Shown: positions 1-5,065 of the stretch, in pieces
How the letters are laid out: each line of letters starts with the position of its first letter
Position numbering within the stretch: the first letter of the stretch is position 1
Origin: Bacillota bacterium
GTDB lineage: Bacteria; Bacillota; Clostridia; Peptostreptococcales; Anaerovoracaceae
DNA: 5,065 nucleotides
Assembly (NCBI GenBank): GCA_017543805.1
Contig: JAFYFK010000014.1
Location: forward strand, 1 to 5,065
Direction of reading: 5' to 3'
Program-made: the position numbers and the translations under genes
The notes under the pieces: model-generated
The model's input: only the letters and a program-made list of their open reading frames with translations
Told to the model about the DNA's origin: nothing
The model's database searches: none

Positions 1-606
1 ATATCCCTCAAGGTCATGACCCTGAGCAACAGCCGCCAGAAGATCAACGACTGCCTGGGCAACCCGGTAGAGATCGGGATCGCGGTAATGTGGAGAGTCG
101 TAGACACCGCAAAGGCGGTCTTCAACGTAGACAACTACAAGGAATACCTCTCCCTGCAGTGCGACAGCGCTCTGCGCAACATAGTCCGCATCTATCCCTA
201 CGACGTAGCGCCCAACGTCGATACCACCGGCGACGGCATAGCTGACGAGGGGAGCCTCCGCGGTTCCAGCGAGGAAGTCGCAAACCGCATCAAGGAAGAG
301 ATCCAGAGCAAGGTCGGAGAGGCCGGCATCGAGATCATCGAAGCCCGCATAACCCACCTTGCATACGCTCCGGAGATCGCTTCCGTAATGCTCCAGCGCC
401 AGCAGGCATCCGCGATCATCGACGCAAGGAAGATGATAGTAGACGGCGCTGTGGGAATGGTCGAAATGGCTCTTGAAAGACTCAACGAGAACGACGTTGT
501 CCATCTCGACGAGGAGCGCAAGGCCGCCATGGTCTCCAACCTGCTCGTAGTGCTCTGCGGAAACAAGGATGCGCAGCCGGTCGTCAATTCCGGCAGCCTG
601 TACTGA
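1..606 (+). CDS. SPFH/band-7 domain protein, C-terminal part (5' end outside window)
   Basis: The reading frame is open from base 1, so the start codon lies upstream; 201 residues are visible, against about 300 for bacterial SPFH proteins of this type. The visible part contains the second half of the SPFH (stomatin/prohibitin/flotillin/HflK) domain: a beta-rich stretch around GIAVMWRVVDTAKA, then LRGSSEEVANRIKEEIQ and the GIEIIEARITHLAYAPEIA segment that ends the domain. A long helix with RQQASAIIDARK and VGMVEMALERL follows, as in many Firmicutes homologues. SPFH proteins form membrane-associated oligomeric scaffolds; the exact role of this subgroup is not known to me. No membrane segment is visible, so any anchor would be in the missing N-terminus. 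A short loop between the two halves carries DTTGDGIADE, which resembles a calcium-binding loop (see findings). It ends 36 bases before the Arc-like gene and probably shares its transcript and terminator. The family assignment is secure; the function is not. Confidence 0.9.
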   Translation: MSLKVMTLSNSRQKINDCLGNPVEIGIAVMWRVVDTAKAVFNVDNYKEYLSLQCDSALRNIVRIYPYDVAPNVDTTGDGIADEGSLRGSSEEVANRIKEEIQSKVGEAGIEIIEARITHLAYAPEIASVMLQRQQASAIIDARKMIVDGAVGMVEMALERLNENDVVHLDEERKAAMVSNLLVVLCGNKDAQPVVNSGSLY

Positions 607-642
607 TGACAGTGCGCGGATACTTCAGAAAGGAGGCGGAAA

Positions 643-852
643 ATGGCTGAAGAAAAAAAGCAGGTCCCGCTGCGTCTGTCAACGAAGCTCTACAGCGCGC
701 TGGCGTCCTGGGCTGAGGACGACTTCCGCTCCGTAAACGGCCAGATCGAGTATCTGCTTACGGAATGCGTAAAGCAGCGGAAAAAGAACGGCAAGTACGT
801 CGGTGAAGACATCGACGCTCCGCCGGACATAGACATAAATCAGTTCAAATGA
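643..852 (+). CDS. Arc-like ribbon-helix-helix protein, 69 aa
   Basis: This is a small protein with the ribbon-helix-helix (MetJ/Arc) pattern. A short beta strand at about residues 6-12 (KQVPLRLS) would insert into the DNA major groove as a dimer, helix A covers about 13-26, and a turn with RSVNGQIEYLL at about 29-39 leads into helix B. That turn closely resembles the RSVNSEIYQRV segment of phage P22 Arc repressor. The tail at 52-69 is acidic (GEDIDAPPDIDIN) and probably not part of the DNA-binding fold. The start is supported by AAAGGAGG at 629-636, six bases before the ATG. The gene follows the SPFH gene by 36 bases and is followed directly by an intrinsic terminator, so the two are probably co-transcribed. 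It may be an autoregulator or act with the SPFH protein, which is inference. No toxin gene sits beside it, so an antitoxin role has no support here. Confidence 0.85.
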   Translation: MAEEKKQVPLRLSTKLYSALASWAEDDFRSVNGQIEYLLTECVKQRKKNGKYVGEDIDAPPDIDINQFK

Positions 853-857
853 AAAAT

Positions 858-892
858 GAGGGTATCCCGGGAAGGGATGCCCTCTTTGTTTT
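858..892 (+). terminator. Rho-independent terminator after the SPFH/Arc-like unit
   Basis: An 11-base-pair stem is formed by GAGGGTATCCC (858-868) and GGGATGCCCTC (874-884), with one T-G wobble and a 5-base loop GGGAA. A T-rich run, TTTGTTTT (885-892), follows at once. The stem begins six bases after the stop codon of the Arc-like gene. This is a textbook intrinsic terminator and separates the first unit from the pyrophosphatase operon. Confidence 0.93.
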
Positions 893-905
893 GCAAGGTC
901 ATTTA

Positions 906-932
906 TTGCCTGACGGGCTTTTATGCTATAAT
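906..932 (+). promoter_or_regulatory. Sigma-A type promoter with extended -10 for the pyrophosphatase operon
   Basis: A perfect -10 box TATAAT (927-932) is preceded by the extended element TG at 924-925. A possible -35 TTGCCT lies at 906-911, with a spacing of 15 bases; this is short, but an extended -10 tolerates a poor -35. Transcription would begin near 939-940, leaving a leader of about 20 bases before the ATG at 961, which is preceded by AGAGGT (951-956). The leader is too short for a riboswitch. Confidence 0.7.
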
Positions 933-960
933 AATATATTAGCTTTAAACAGAGGTAATC

Positions 961-2619
961 ATGGAAAATCAAAATAAAGAAGAAATACTTATTACAGGGC
1001 ACTTAAACCCGGATACGGATTCGATCTGCGCGGCGATCGCCTACGCTGATCTTAAAAACAGGACCTCGGAAGGCAGTTATATAGCCTGCAGGGCGGGAGC
1101 GGTCTCGGCTGAGACCGCGTGGGTCCTTAAACGTTTCGGTCTTAAAGAGCCGAGGCTTCTGGAGGACGTTGCCCCTCAGGTCAGGGACGCCGAGATCCGC
1201 CGTGTTCGCGGCATCAGCGGAGAGCTTACAGTAAAGCAGGTCTGGGAGATAATGAGGGACAACGACGTTTCGACCCTCCCGATAATCGATAAAGATAAAA
1301 GGCTCATAGGACTGATATCCCTCAAGGATATTGCCGTCGCTTTTATGGACAGCTTCAACAGCCATGCGCTTTCGGTCTCCAATACGCCGTTTGCGGATAT
1401 CGCAAAGACACTGGAAGGCGAGATACTGCTCGGCGACCCGTCTGCCGTCATGACAAAGGGACGCATTCAGGTCGGCGCGGGCAATCCTGAAATGATACGG
1501 GACTATATGCAGCCCGGGGATCTTATGATCCTTTCAAACCGCGAATCTTCGCAGAGGGCGGCTATCGAAAGCGGCGCAAGCTGCATAGTGGTCACGACAT
1601 TTGCCGACGTCAGCGACGAGGTCATGGAGCTCGCAAAAAGCCGCGGATGCGTCATAATCTCTACGCCTTACGACACACACAAGGCCTCGTATTACATCAA
1701 CCAGAGCGTCCCTGTGCGTTATTATATGGCAAAGAACGACCTCAGGACTTTCTCTCTGTCCACACCCATCGACGACGTCCTGAGCGTGATGGGGAAGACG
1801 CGCTTCGTATACTTCCCGGTCAGGGACGAAAAAGGCCGCTATTACGGGCTTATATCAAGGCGCAACATGATCAACCGCAGAAGAAAGCAGCTCATCCTGG
1901 TAGACCACAACGAAAAATCCCAGGTTGTTCCCGGATGGGAGGAGGCTGACATCAGGGAGATCGTTGACCATCACAGGGTCGGCGGCATTCAGACCATAAG
2001 CCCGATATTCTTCCGCAACCAGCCGCTCGGAAGCACCTGCACCATAATAACGCAGATGTATAAGGAGCACGGCCTGGAGATACCGAAGGACGTAGCCGGA
2101 GCCATGCTCTGCGCCATCCTGTCGGACACGCTGATGTTCCGCTCGCCCACATGCACGGAGATAGATAAAGAATACGCAAAAGAACTTGCTGAGATCGCCG
2201 GAGTCGACCTCAAAAAGACCGGCGAGGCGATGTTCGAGGCCGGCGAGGACTTGAGCGGCAAGACCGGCGACGACCTGCTGCACGGGGATTACAAGATATT
2301 CACCGCCTACGACAAGCGCTTCGGCGTAAGCCAGTCGATGTTCCTGAGCCCGGCGAGCATAACTAAAGCGATCGGCCTTTCCGCGGACGCTCTTCAGGAG
2401 ATGCCGAGGGCGGAGGACACCGCGTATTCCTACTATCTGCTGACGGACATAACCAAAGAGAGCAGCCGCGTGCTCTGTGCCGGAAACGGCGCGGAGGATC
2501 TTCTGCGAGCGGCGTTCGGGCTCGGAGAGGATGACGAACTTCTGCTCAAGGGAGTCGTCAGCCGCAAAAAGCAGTTCGTGCCCGCGATAATCGAAGAACT
2601 CAGGCGTGAATCAGAATGA
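961..2619 (+). CDS. Putative manganese-dependent inorganic pyrophosphatase with CBS-DRTGG-CBS regulatory insert
   Basis: This 552-residue cytoplasmic enzyme hydrolyses pyrophosphate to phosphate and belongs to the family II (DHH) phosphoesterases. Metal-binding motifs are intact: GHLNPDTDS at 13-21 (H14, D18, D20), DHN at 315-317 and DHH at 336-338. The DHH domain is split by a regulatory insert: CBS motif 1 at about 74-125, a DRTGG-type domain at about 135-245 and CBS motif 2 at about 250-305. The C-terminal DHHA2 domain (about 432-545) carries SRKKQ at 534-538, the substrate-binding signature. The order and length match clostridial CBS-pyrophosphatases such as the one from Clostridium perfringens, where AMP and ADP inhibit and diadenosine polyphosphates activate through the CBS pair; the same control is inferred here. 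It is the first gene of its operon and overlaps the next gene by four bases (ATGA), suggesting coupled translation. All key residues I can check are present, so the enzyme is probably active. Confidence 0.93.
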   Translation: MENQNKEEILITGHLNPDTDSICAAIAYADLKNRTSEGSYIACRAGAVSAETAWVLKRFGLKEPRLLEDVAPQVRDAEIRRVRGISGELTVKQVWEIMRDNDVSTLPIIDKDKRLIGLISLKDIAVAFMDSFNSHALSVSNTPFADIAKTLEGEILLGDPSAVMTKGRIQVGAGNPEMIRDYMQPGDLMILSNRESSQRAAIESGASCIVVTTFADVSDEVMELAKSRGCVIISTPYDTHKASYYINQSVPVRYYMAKNDLRTFSLSTPIDDVLSVMGKTRFVYFPVRDEKGRYYGLISRRNMINRRRKQLILVDHNEKSQVVPGWEEADIREIVDHHRVGGIQTISPIFFRNQPLGSTCTIITQMYKEHGLEIPKDVAGAMLCAILSDTLMFRSPTCTEIDKEYAKELAEIAGVDLKKTGEAMFEAGEDLSGKTGDDLLHGDYKIFTAYDKRFGVSQSMFLSPASITKAIGLSADALQEMPRAEDTAYSYYLLTDITKESSRVLCAGNGAEDLLRAAFGLGEDDELLLKGVVSRKKQFVPAIIEELRRESE

Positions 2620-3248
2620 AGAGATGCGTGATCATCGGCGGGGCGCCGATCGGAAATTATGAAGCCGTCAGGGACTATCTGGACAGCGAAAACGACTATT
2701 ATATCTACTGCGACTGCGGGCTGAAGCACCGGGAGATGCTCGGGGCCGATCCTGACCTGATAATCGGGGATTTCGATTCCATCGAAAAACCTGAAACTCA
2801 GACGGAGATGATAATCCTTCCGCATGTCAAGGACGACACGGACACCATGTTCGCGGCAAAGGAAGGCGTAAGGCGGGGCTTTGCGGATTTCCTGCTGCTC
2901 GGGGTCATCGGGGCGCGCTTTGACCACAGCCTGGCGAACATCTCCATGATGCTCTGGCTGCACAGCCGCGGCTGCAGAGCGCTGCTCGTTGACGATTATT
3001 CGGAGATGGAGATAGTCGGAAAAGAGCCGGTATATATCCCGGACAGCTTCGGATATTATTCGCTGCTAGCGGTGGACGGGAAGGCTGAAGGCCTCAACGA
3101 GGTTGAGGCGTTCTATCCGCTCGAGAACGCTGAGCTGACCCCGGAATTCCCGCTGGGTGTCAGCAATGAGGCTCTTCCGGGAAAGACGGCTAAGGTCTGG
3201 GTGGAAAAAGGGCGGCTGCTGCTCATAAAGGACAGGGGAGGCAAGTAA
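2616..3248 (+). CDS. Thiamine diphosphokinase (thiamine pyrophosphokinase)
   Basis: The enzyme transfers a pyrophosphate group from ATP to thiamine, giving thiamine diphosphate (TPP) and AMP in the cytoplasm. At 210 residues it has the normal bacterial length. Visible family motifs are the N-terminal nucleotide-site start CVIIGGAPIGN (4-14), CDCGLKH (32-38), the catalytic and magnesium-binding GDFDS (51-55), KDDTDT (72-77), GARFDH (99-104) and the C-terminal GVSNE (181-185) of the thiamine-binding domain. The start ATG overlaps the pyrophosphatase stop codon (ATGA) and has only a weak Shine-Dalgarno site (AGGCG about ten bases upstream), consistent with translational coupling. There is no TPP riboswitch upstream and no thiamine biosynthesis gene nearby, so the gene appears to follow the operon's own promoter rather than thiamine supply. 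In many Firmicutes this gene sits beside ribosome-assembly genes (rpe, rsgA), so this setting is less usual. Confidence 0.93.
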   Translation: MKRCVIIGGAPIGNYEAVRDYLDSENDYYIYCDCGLKHREMLGADPDLIIGDFDSIEKPETQTEMIILPHVKDDTDTMFAAKEGVRRGFADFLLLGVIGARFDHSLANISMMLWLHSRGCRALLVDDYSEMEIVGKEPVYIPDSFGYYSLLAVDGKAEGLNEVEAFYPLENAELTPEFPLGVSNEALPGKTAKVWVEKGRLLLIKDRGGK

Positions 3249-3264
3249 GCAGGAGTAAGATGCT

Positions 3265-3270
3265 GGGAGG
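3265..3270 (+). promoter_or_regulatory. Ribosome binding site for the fumarase alpha gene
   Basis: GGGAGG lies six bases before the ATG at 3277 and fixes that start. A second site, AGGAG at 3251-3255, sits before another ATG (3260) in a different frame that encodes only 13 codons; see findings. Confidence 0.7.
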
Positions 3271-3276
3271 TTCAGA

Positions 3277-4122
3277 ATGCGCAGCATTTCGACCGGATTG
3301 ATAACAGAGACCGTAAAAAACGCCTTTCTGCGCGCAAATTACGACATAGGGGCAGATATTACAGAATGCCTTGAAAAGTCCCGCAGAGAGGAGATCTCGC
3401 CTCTTGGGAGGGATATCCTCGGAGACATCCTGCTCAACGATGAGATCGCCAGGACCGAGAGGATAGCAGCATGTCAGGATACGGGCATGGCGGTAGTGTT
3501 CGCTTATATCGGCCAGGACGCGCGCATCGAGGGCGGGGATTTTAACGAGGCAGTAGAAGAGGGCGTCAGACAGGCATATTCCGAGGGATATCTCCGCAAA
3601 TCTGTCGTCTCCGATCCTCTGTTCGACCGCAGGAATACCGGAGACAACACTCCGGCTGTCATATACACCGAGATAGTCCCCGGGGACCGCATACGCTTTG
3701 ACGTGACGGCCAAGGGCTTCGGCAGCGAGAATATGAGCGCTGTAAGGATGCTGACCCCGGCCGCGGGCGTCGAAGGCGTTCTCGACTTCATCGAGGAGAC
3801 CGTAAGCAAGGCGGGACCGAATCCCTGTCCTCCGCTTGTCGTGGGAGTCTGCGTCGGCGGGACCATGGATAAGGCCGCGGTGCTCGCGAAGAAGGCGACC
3901 ATGAGGCCTGTGGGAACGCATAACAGCGATCCCCGTTACGCGGGGCTCGAGGATGAGGCTCTTAAGCGGATAAATAAGCTCGGCATCGGCCCGGGCGGAT
4001 TCGGGGGAAGCACCACAGCTCTCGCCGTAAACATAGACTTTTTCCCGACTCACATAGCGGGACTGCCTGTTGCGGTAAACATCTGCTGCCATGTGGCAAG
4101 GCACGCTTCCGCGGAGATATAA
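3277..4122 (+). CDS. Class I fumarate hydratase, alpha subunit (FumA N-terminal/TtdA family)
   Basis: This is the iron-sulfur subunit of a two-subunit, oxygen-sensitive fumarase that interconverts fumarate and L-malate. At 281 residues it matches separate alpha subunits of anaerobes. Family motifs are ACQDTG (65-70), RRNTGDNTPAVIY (118-130), KGFGSENMS (146-154), NPCPP (182-186), GTHNSDPRYA (213-222) and GPGGFGGSTTAL (238-249). The [4Fe-4S] cluster ligands are most likely C66, C184 and C271. Their spacing fits my memory of the E. coli TtdA cysteines; C270 is the alternative for the third. C192 (VCVGG) sits where relatives usually have glycine, so it is probably extra rather than a ligand. The gene lies 28 bases after thiamine diphosphokinase and four bases before the beta subunit, so all are probably one operon. 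L-tartrate dehydratase shares the family and cannot be excluded from sequence alone; fumarase is more likely in this context. Confidence 0.92.
   Translation: MRSISTGLITETVKNAFLRANYDIGADITECLEKSRREEISPLGRDILGDILLNDEIARTERIAACQDTGMAVVFAYIGQDARIEGGDFNEAVEEGVRQAYSEGYLRKSVVSDPLFDRRNTGDNTPAVIYTEIVPGDRIRFDVTAKGFGSENMSAVRMLTPAAGVEGVLDFIEETVSKAGPNPCPPLVVGVCVGGTMDKAAVLAKKATMRPVGTHNSDPRYAGLEDEALKRINKLGIGPGGFGGSTTALAVNIDFFPTHIAGLPVAVNICCHVARHASAEI
4113..4116 (+). promoter_or_regulatory. Ribosome binding site deciding the fumarase beta start
   Basis: GGAG inside the last codons of the alpha gene lies ten bases before the ATG at 4127. The earlier in-frame ATG at 4091 has no purine-rich site in front of it and would overlap the alpha gene by 32 bases with residues unlike the family, so 4127 is preferred. 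Confidence 0.6.
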
Positions 4123-4126
4123 GACC

Positions 4127-4699
4127 ATGTCAGAAGAAAGAAAAAGACTGCAGATACCCTGCAGCGAAGAAGAATACAGGTCCCTGAGGGCGGGGGACAG
4201 GCTGCTGATCTCCGGCACGCTCTATACCGCCCGCGACGCGGCGCACAAAAGGCTATGCGCACTGCTTGACGAAGGCCGGGAACTGCCGTTCGATATAAGA
4301 GGGCAGGTAATTTATTATGTCGGACCTGCGCCTACTCCGCCGGGCTACGCCATAGGTTCCGCAGGCCCGACCACAAGCTACCGCATGGACAAGTATGCCC
4401 CAAGGCTCCTGGACGCCGGACTTAAAGGGATGATAGGCAAGGGGCTTCGGAACGACGAAGTCAAAGCTTCGATGAAGAAGAACGGGGCGGTATATTTTGC
4501 CGCGACAGGAGGGGCAGCGGCGCTCATCGCGAGGAGCATAATTTCTTCCGAAGTGATAGCTTACGAAGACCTCGGAACTGAAGCTGTAAGGAAGCTCGAG
4601 GTAAGAGATATGCCGGTAATAGTGGCGGTGGATCCCGATGGAAACGACGCCTACGAGGCCGGGCGCGAAGAATGCAGGGCAGCCCTCGCATCCCTGTAA
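4127..4699 (+). CDS. Class I fumarate hydratase, beta subunit (FumA C-terminal/TtdB family)
   Basis: This is the second subunit of the fumarase, supplying much of the substrate site next to the iron-sulfur cluster of the alpha subunit. With the start at 4127 it has 190 residues, typical for a stand-alone beta chain. It follows the family closely from the first strand on: LRAGDRLLISGTLYTARDAAHKR with the conserved RDAAH at 36-40, GQVIYYVGPAP at 59-69, GSAGPTTSYRMD at 77-88, KGMIGKG at 100-106, YFAATGGAAAL at 123-133 and EVIAYEDLG at about 142-150. The start was chosen because the protein then begins just before the conserved region and has GGAG upstream; the frame also opens at 4091 inside the alpha gene. 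It follows the alpha gene by four bases. The two chains should form an alpha2beta2 enzyme, known from the family. No intrinsic terminator follows; only a five-base-pair hairpin covers the stop codon. Confidence 0.92.
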   Translation: MSEERKRLQIPCSEEEYRSLRAGDRLLISGTLYTARDAAHKRLCALLDEGRELPFDIRGQVIYYVGPAPTPPGYAIGSAGPTTSYRMDKYAPRLLDAGLKGMIGKGLRNDEVKASMKKNGAVYFAATGGAAALIARSIISSEVIAYEDLGTEAVRKLEVRDMPVIVAVDPDGNDAYEAGREECRAALASL

Positions 4700-4722
4700 A
4701 ACAGGCAATAAATTTAAGTGTT

Positions 4723-4757
4723 AGAATATGATTGACCTTGTTATTAGGAGATATTCT
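4723..4757 (+). repeat. Perfect 7-base inverted repeat flanking the -35 box, candidate operator
   Basis: AGAATAT at 4723-4729 is the exact reverse complement of ATATTCT at 4751-4757. The 21-base spacer contains the -35 box, and the right arm ends just before the extended -10, so a bound protein would block RNA polymerase. The arm-to-arm distance of 28 bases is close to three helical turns. The arms are AT-rich and short, so chance is possible. Confidence 0.35.
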
Positions 4758-4767
4758 CTGATATAAT
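4738..4767 (+). promoter_or_regulatory. Promoter with extended -10 for the acyl-CoA dehydrogenase gene
   Basis: The -10 box TATAAT (4762-4767) is preceded by TG at 4759-4760, and a -35 box TTGTTA lies at 4738-4743 with 18-base spacing. A better-looking TTGACC at 4732-4737 is 24 bases away, too far to pair with this -10. Transcription would start near 4774, giving a leader of about 50 bases. The 127 bases between the fumarase beta stop and the next ATG hold only this promoter, a small hairpin and an inverted repeat around the -35 box. Confidence 0.72.
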
Positions 4768-4826
4768 ATTTTAGATAAAATTGAAACCGGCGCTATCCCA
4801 TAACAGCGATAAACGGAGGACGTAAA

Positions 4827-5065
4827 ATGGATTTTAATTTAAGCAGAGAGCACGAGTTCATCCGCAAGATGATGAAGGACTTTACGGAGAACGAAGTGAA
4901 GCCCATCGCAGCCGAAACGGATAAGACCTGTCAGTATCCCGAAGAAAACATCAACAAGCTCTTTGACATCGGCGTCATGGGCATGTGCGTCCCCAAGGAA
5001 TACGGCGGAGCGGGAGCTGATCCTCTCGCCGCGGCTATCGCTGTTGAAGAGCTCTCCAAGCAGTG
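4827..5065 (+). CDS. bcd: Acyl-CoA dehydrogenase, probably butyryl-CoA dehydrogenase, N-terminal part
   Basis: The first 79 codons are present and the gene leaves the window in mid-codon. The sequence MDFNLSREHEFIRKMMKDF, then ENEVKPIAAETD, VPKEYGGAGADPL and AVEELSKQ, is the N-terminal helical domain of the acyl-CoA dehydrogenase family and is very close to my memory of clostridial short-chain butyryl-CoA dehydrogenase. That FAD enzyme reduces crotonyl-CoA to butyryl-CoA with an electron-transfer flavoprotein, often by electron bifurcation with ferredoxin. The broken last codon (TG-) would be Cys or Trp; Cys fits the usual continuation of the family. The start has GGAGGA at 4815-4820, six bases upstream. 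Many clostridia place crotonase (crt) directly before bcd; here the gene has its own promoter behind the fumarase genes. The catalytic glutamate lies outside the window, so substrate class is inferred. Confidence 0.88.
   Translation, partial: MDFNLSREHEFIRKMMKDFTENEVKPIAAETDKTCQYPEENINKLFDIGVMGMCVPKEYGGAGADPLAAAIAVEELSKQ

Noticed and set aside
643..852. Arc-like protein as the antitoxin of a toxin-antitoxin pair
   Set aside because: No small toxin-like gene is adjacent: the gene before is an SPFH protein and a terminator follows.
908..922. Second small hairpin GCC...GGC followed by TTTT after the first terminator
   Set aside because: The stem has only three base pairs and lies inside the promoter of the next gene, so it is unlikely to terminate transcription.
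1..1328. Shared 13-mer ATATCCCTCAAGG at 1-13 and 1316-1328
   Set aside because: Both copies are coding (ISLK in each case) and the match is short; codon bias and chance explain it.
2560..2640. TPP riboswitch controlling thiamine diphosphokinase
   Set aside because: The gene overlaps the pyrophosphatase stop codon, leaving no leader, and I see no conserved thi-box pattern here or in the operon's roughly 20-base leader.
2433..2963. A 176-codon minus-strand open frame across the pyrophosphatase/thiamine diphosphokinase junction
   Set aside because: It is antisense to two genes with intact motifs, has no recognisable domain and is most simply a shadow frame.
3223..4218. A 331-codon open frame on the minus strand opposite the fumarase alpha gene
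   Set aside because: It lies almost wholly antisense to a clearly conserved gene, its translation shows no family I recognise, and it is explained by codon bias of the real frame.
4738..4755. TTGTTA as part of a Rex operator at the acyl-CoA dehydrogenase promoter
   Set aside because: Only the left half resembles the Rex consensus; the expected right half (TTAACAA) is absent, so the bases are better read as a -35 box.
3919..4810. Direct repeat CATAACAGCGAT at 3919-3930 and 4799-4810
   Set aside because: One 12-base match is about what chance gives in 5 kb; one copy encodes conserved fumarase residues and there are no other copies or mobile-element features.

Overview
The window reads entirely on the + strand and looks like a core-metabolism stretch from an anaerobic, moderately GC-rich member of the Bacillota (probably Clostridia). 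The signs are purine-rich Shine-Dalgarno sites (AAAGGAGG, GGGAGG, GGAGGA), AT-rich TATAAT promoters, a two-subunit oxygen-sensitive class I fumarase, a CBS/DRTGG family II pyrophosphatase, and a clostridial-type butyryl-CoA dehydrogenase start. The taxon is an inference from gene content; no rRNA or other marker is present.

Layout. (1) Positions 1-606 hold the 3' part of an SPFH/band-7 protein gene, followed after 36 bases by a 69-residue Arc-like ribbon-helix-helix protein (643-852). A strong intrinsic terminator (858-892) closes this unit. (2) A promoter with an extended -10 (906-932) starts a tightly packed four-gene unit: a CBS-DRTGG-CBS manganese-dependent inorganic pyrophosphatase (961-2619), thiamine diphosphokinase (2616-3248, 4-base ATGA overlap), fumarate hydratase alpha (3277-4122) and beta (4127-4699). 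(3) A 127-base intergenic region carries a second extended -10 promoter (4738-4767) straddled by a 7-base inverted repeat, which could be an operator. It drives an acyl-CoA dehydrogenase (bcd-like) gene that runs off the window at 5065.

How the genes may work together. The pyrophosphatase pulls biosynthetic reactions forward by removing PPi, and in this architecture is expected to be tuned by adenine nucleotides. Thiamine diphosphokinase makes the TPP cofactor needed by pyruvate:ferredoxin oxidoreductase and similar enzymes, releasing AMP. The fumarase interconverts malate and fumarate, and the acyl-CoA dehydrogenase would reduce crotonyl-CoA to butyryl-CoA. The set fits a fermentative anaerobe.

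I see no CRISPR array, mobile element, tRNA or rRNA, and no clear sign of an undescribed defence or mobile system. The least explained items are the SPFH plus Arc-like pair, with a calcium-loop-like insertion in the SPFH domain, the pyrophosphatase-TPK-fumarase grouping, and the inverted repeat at the last promoter.
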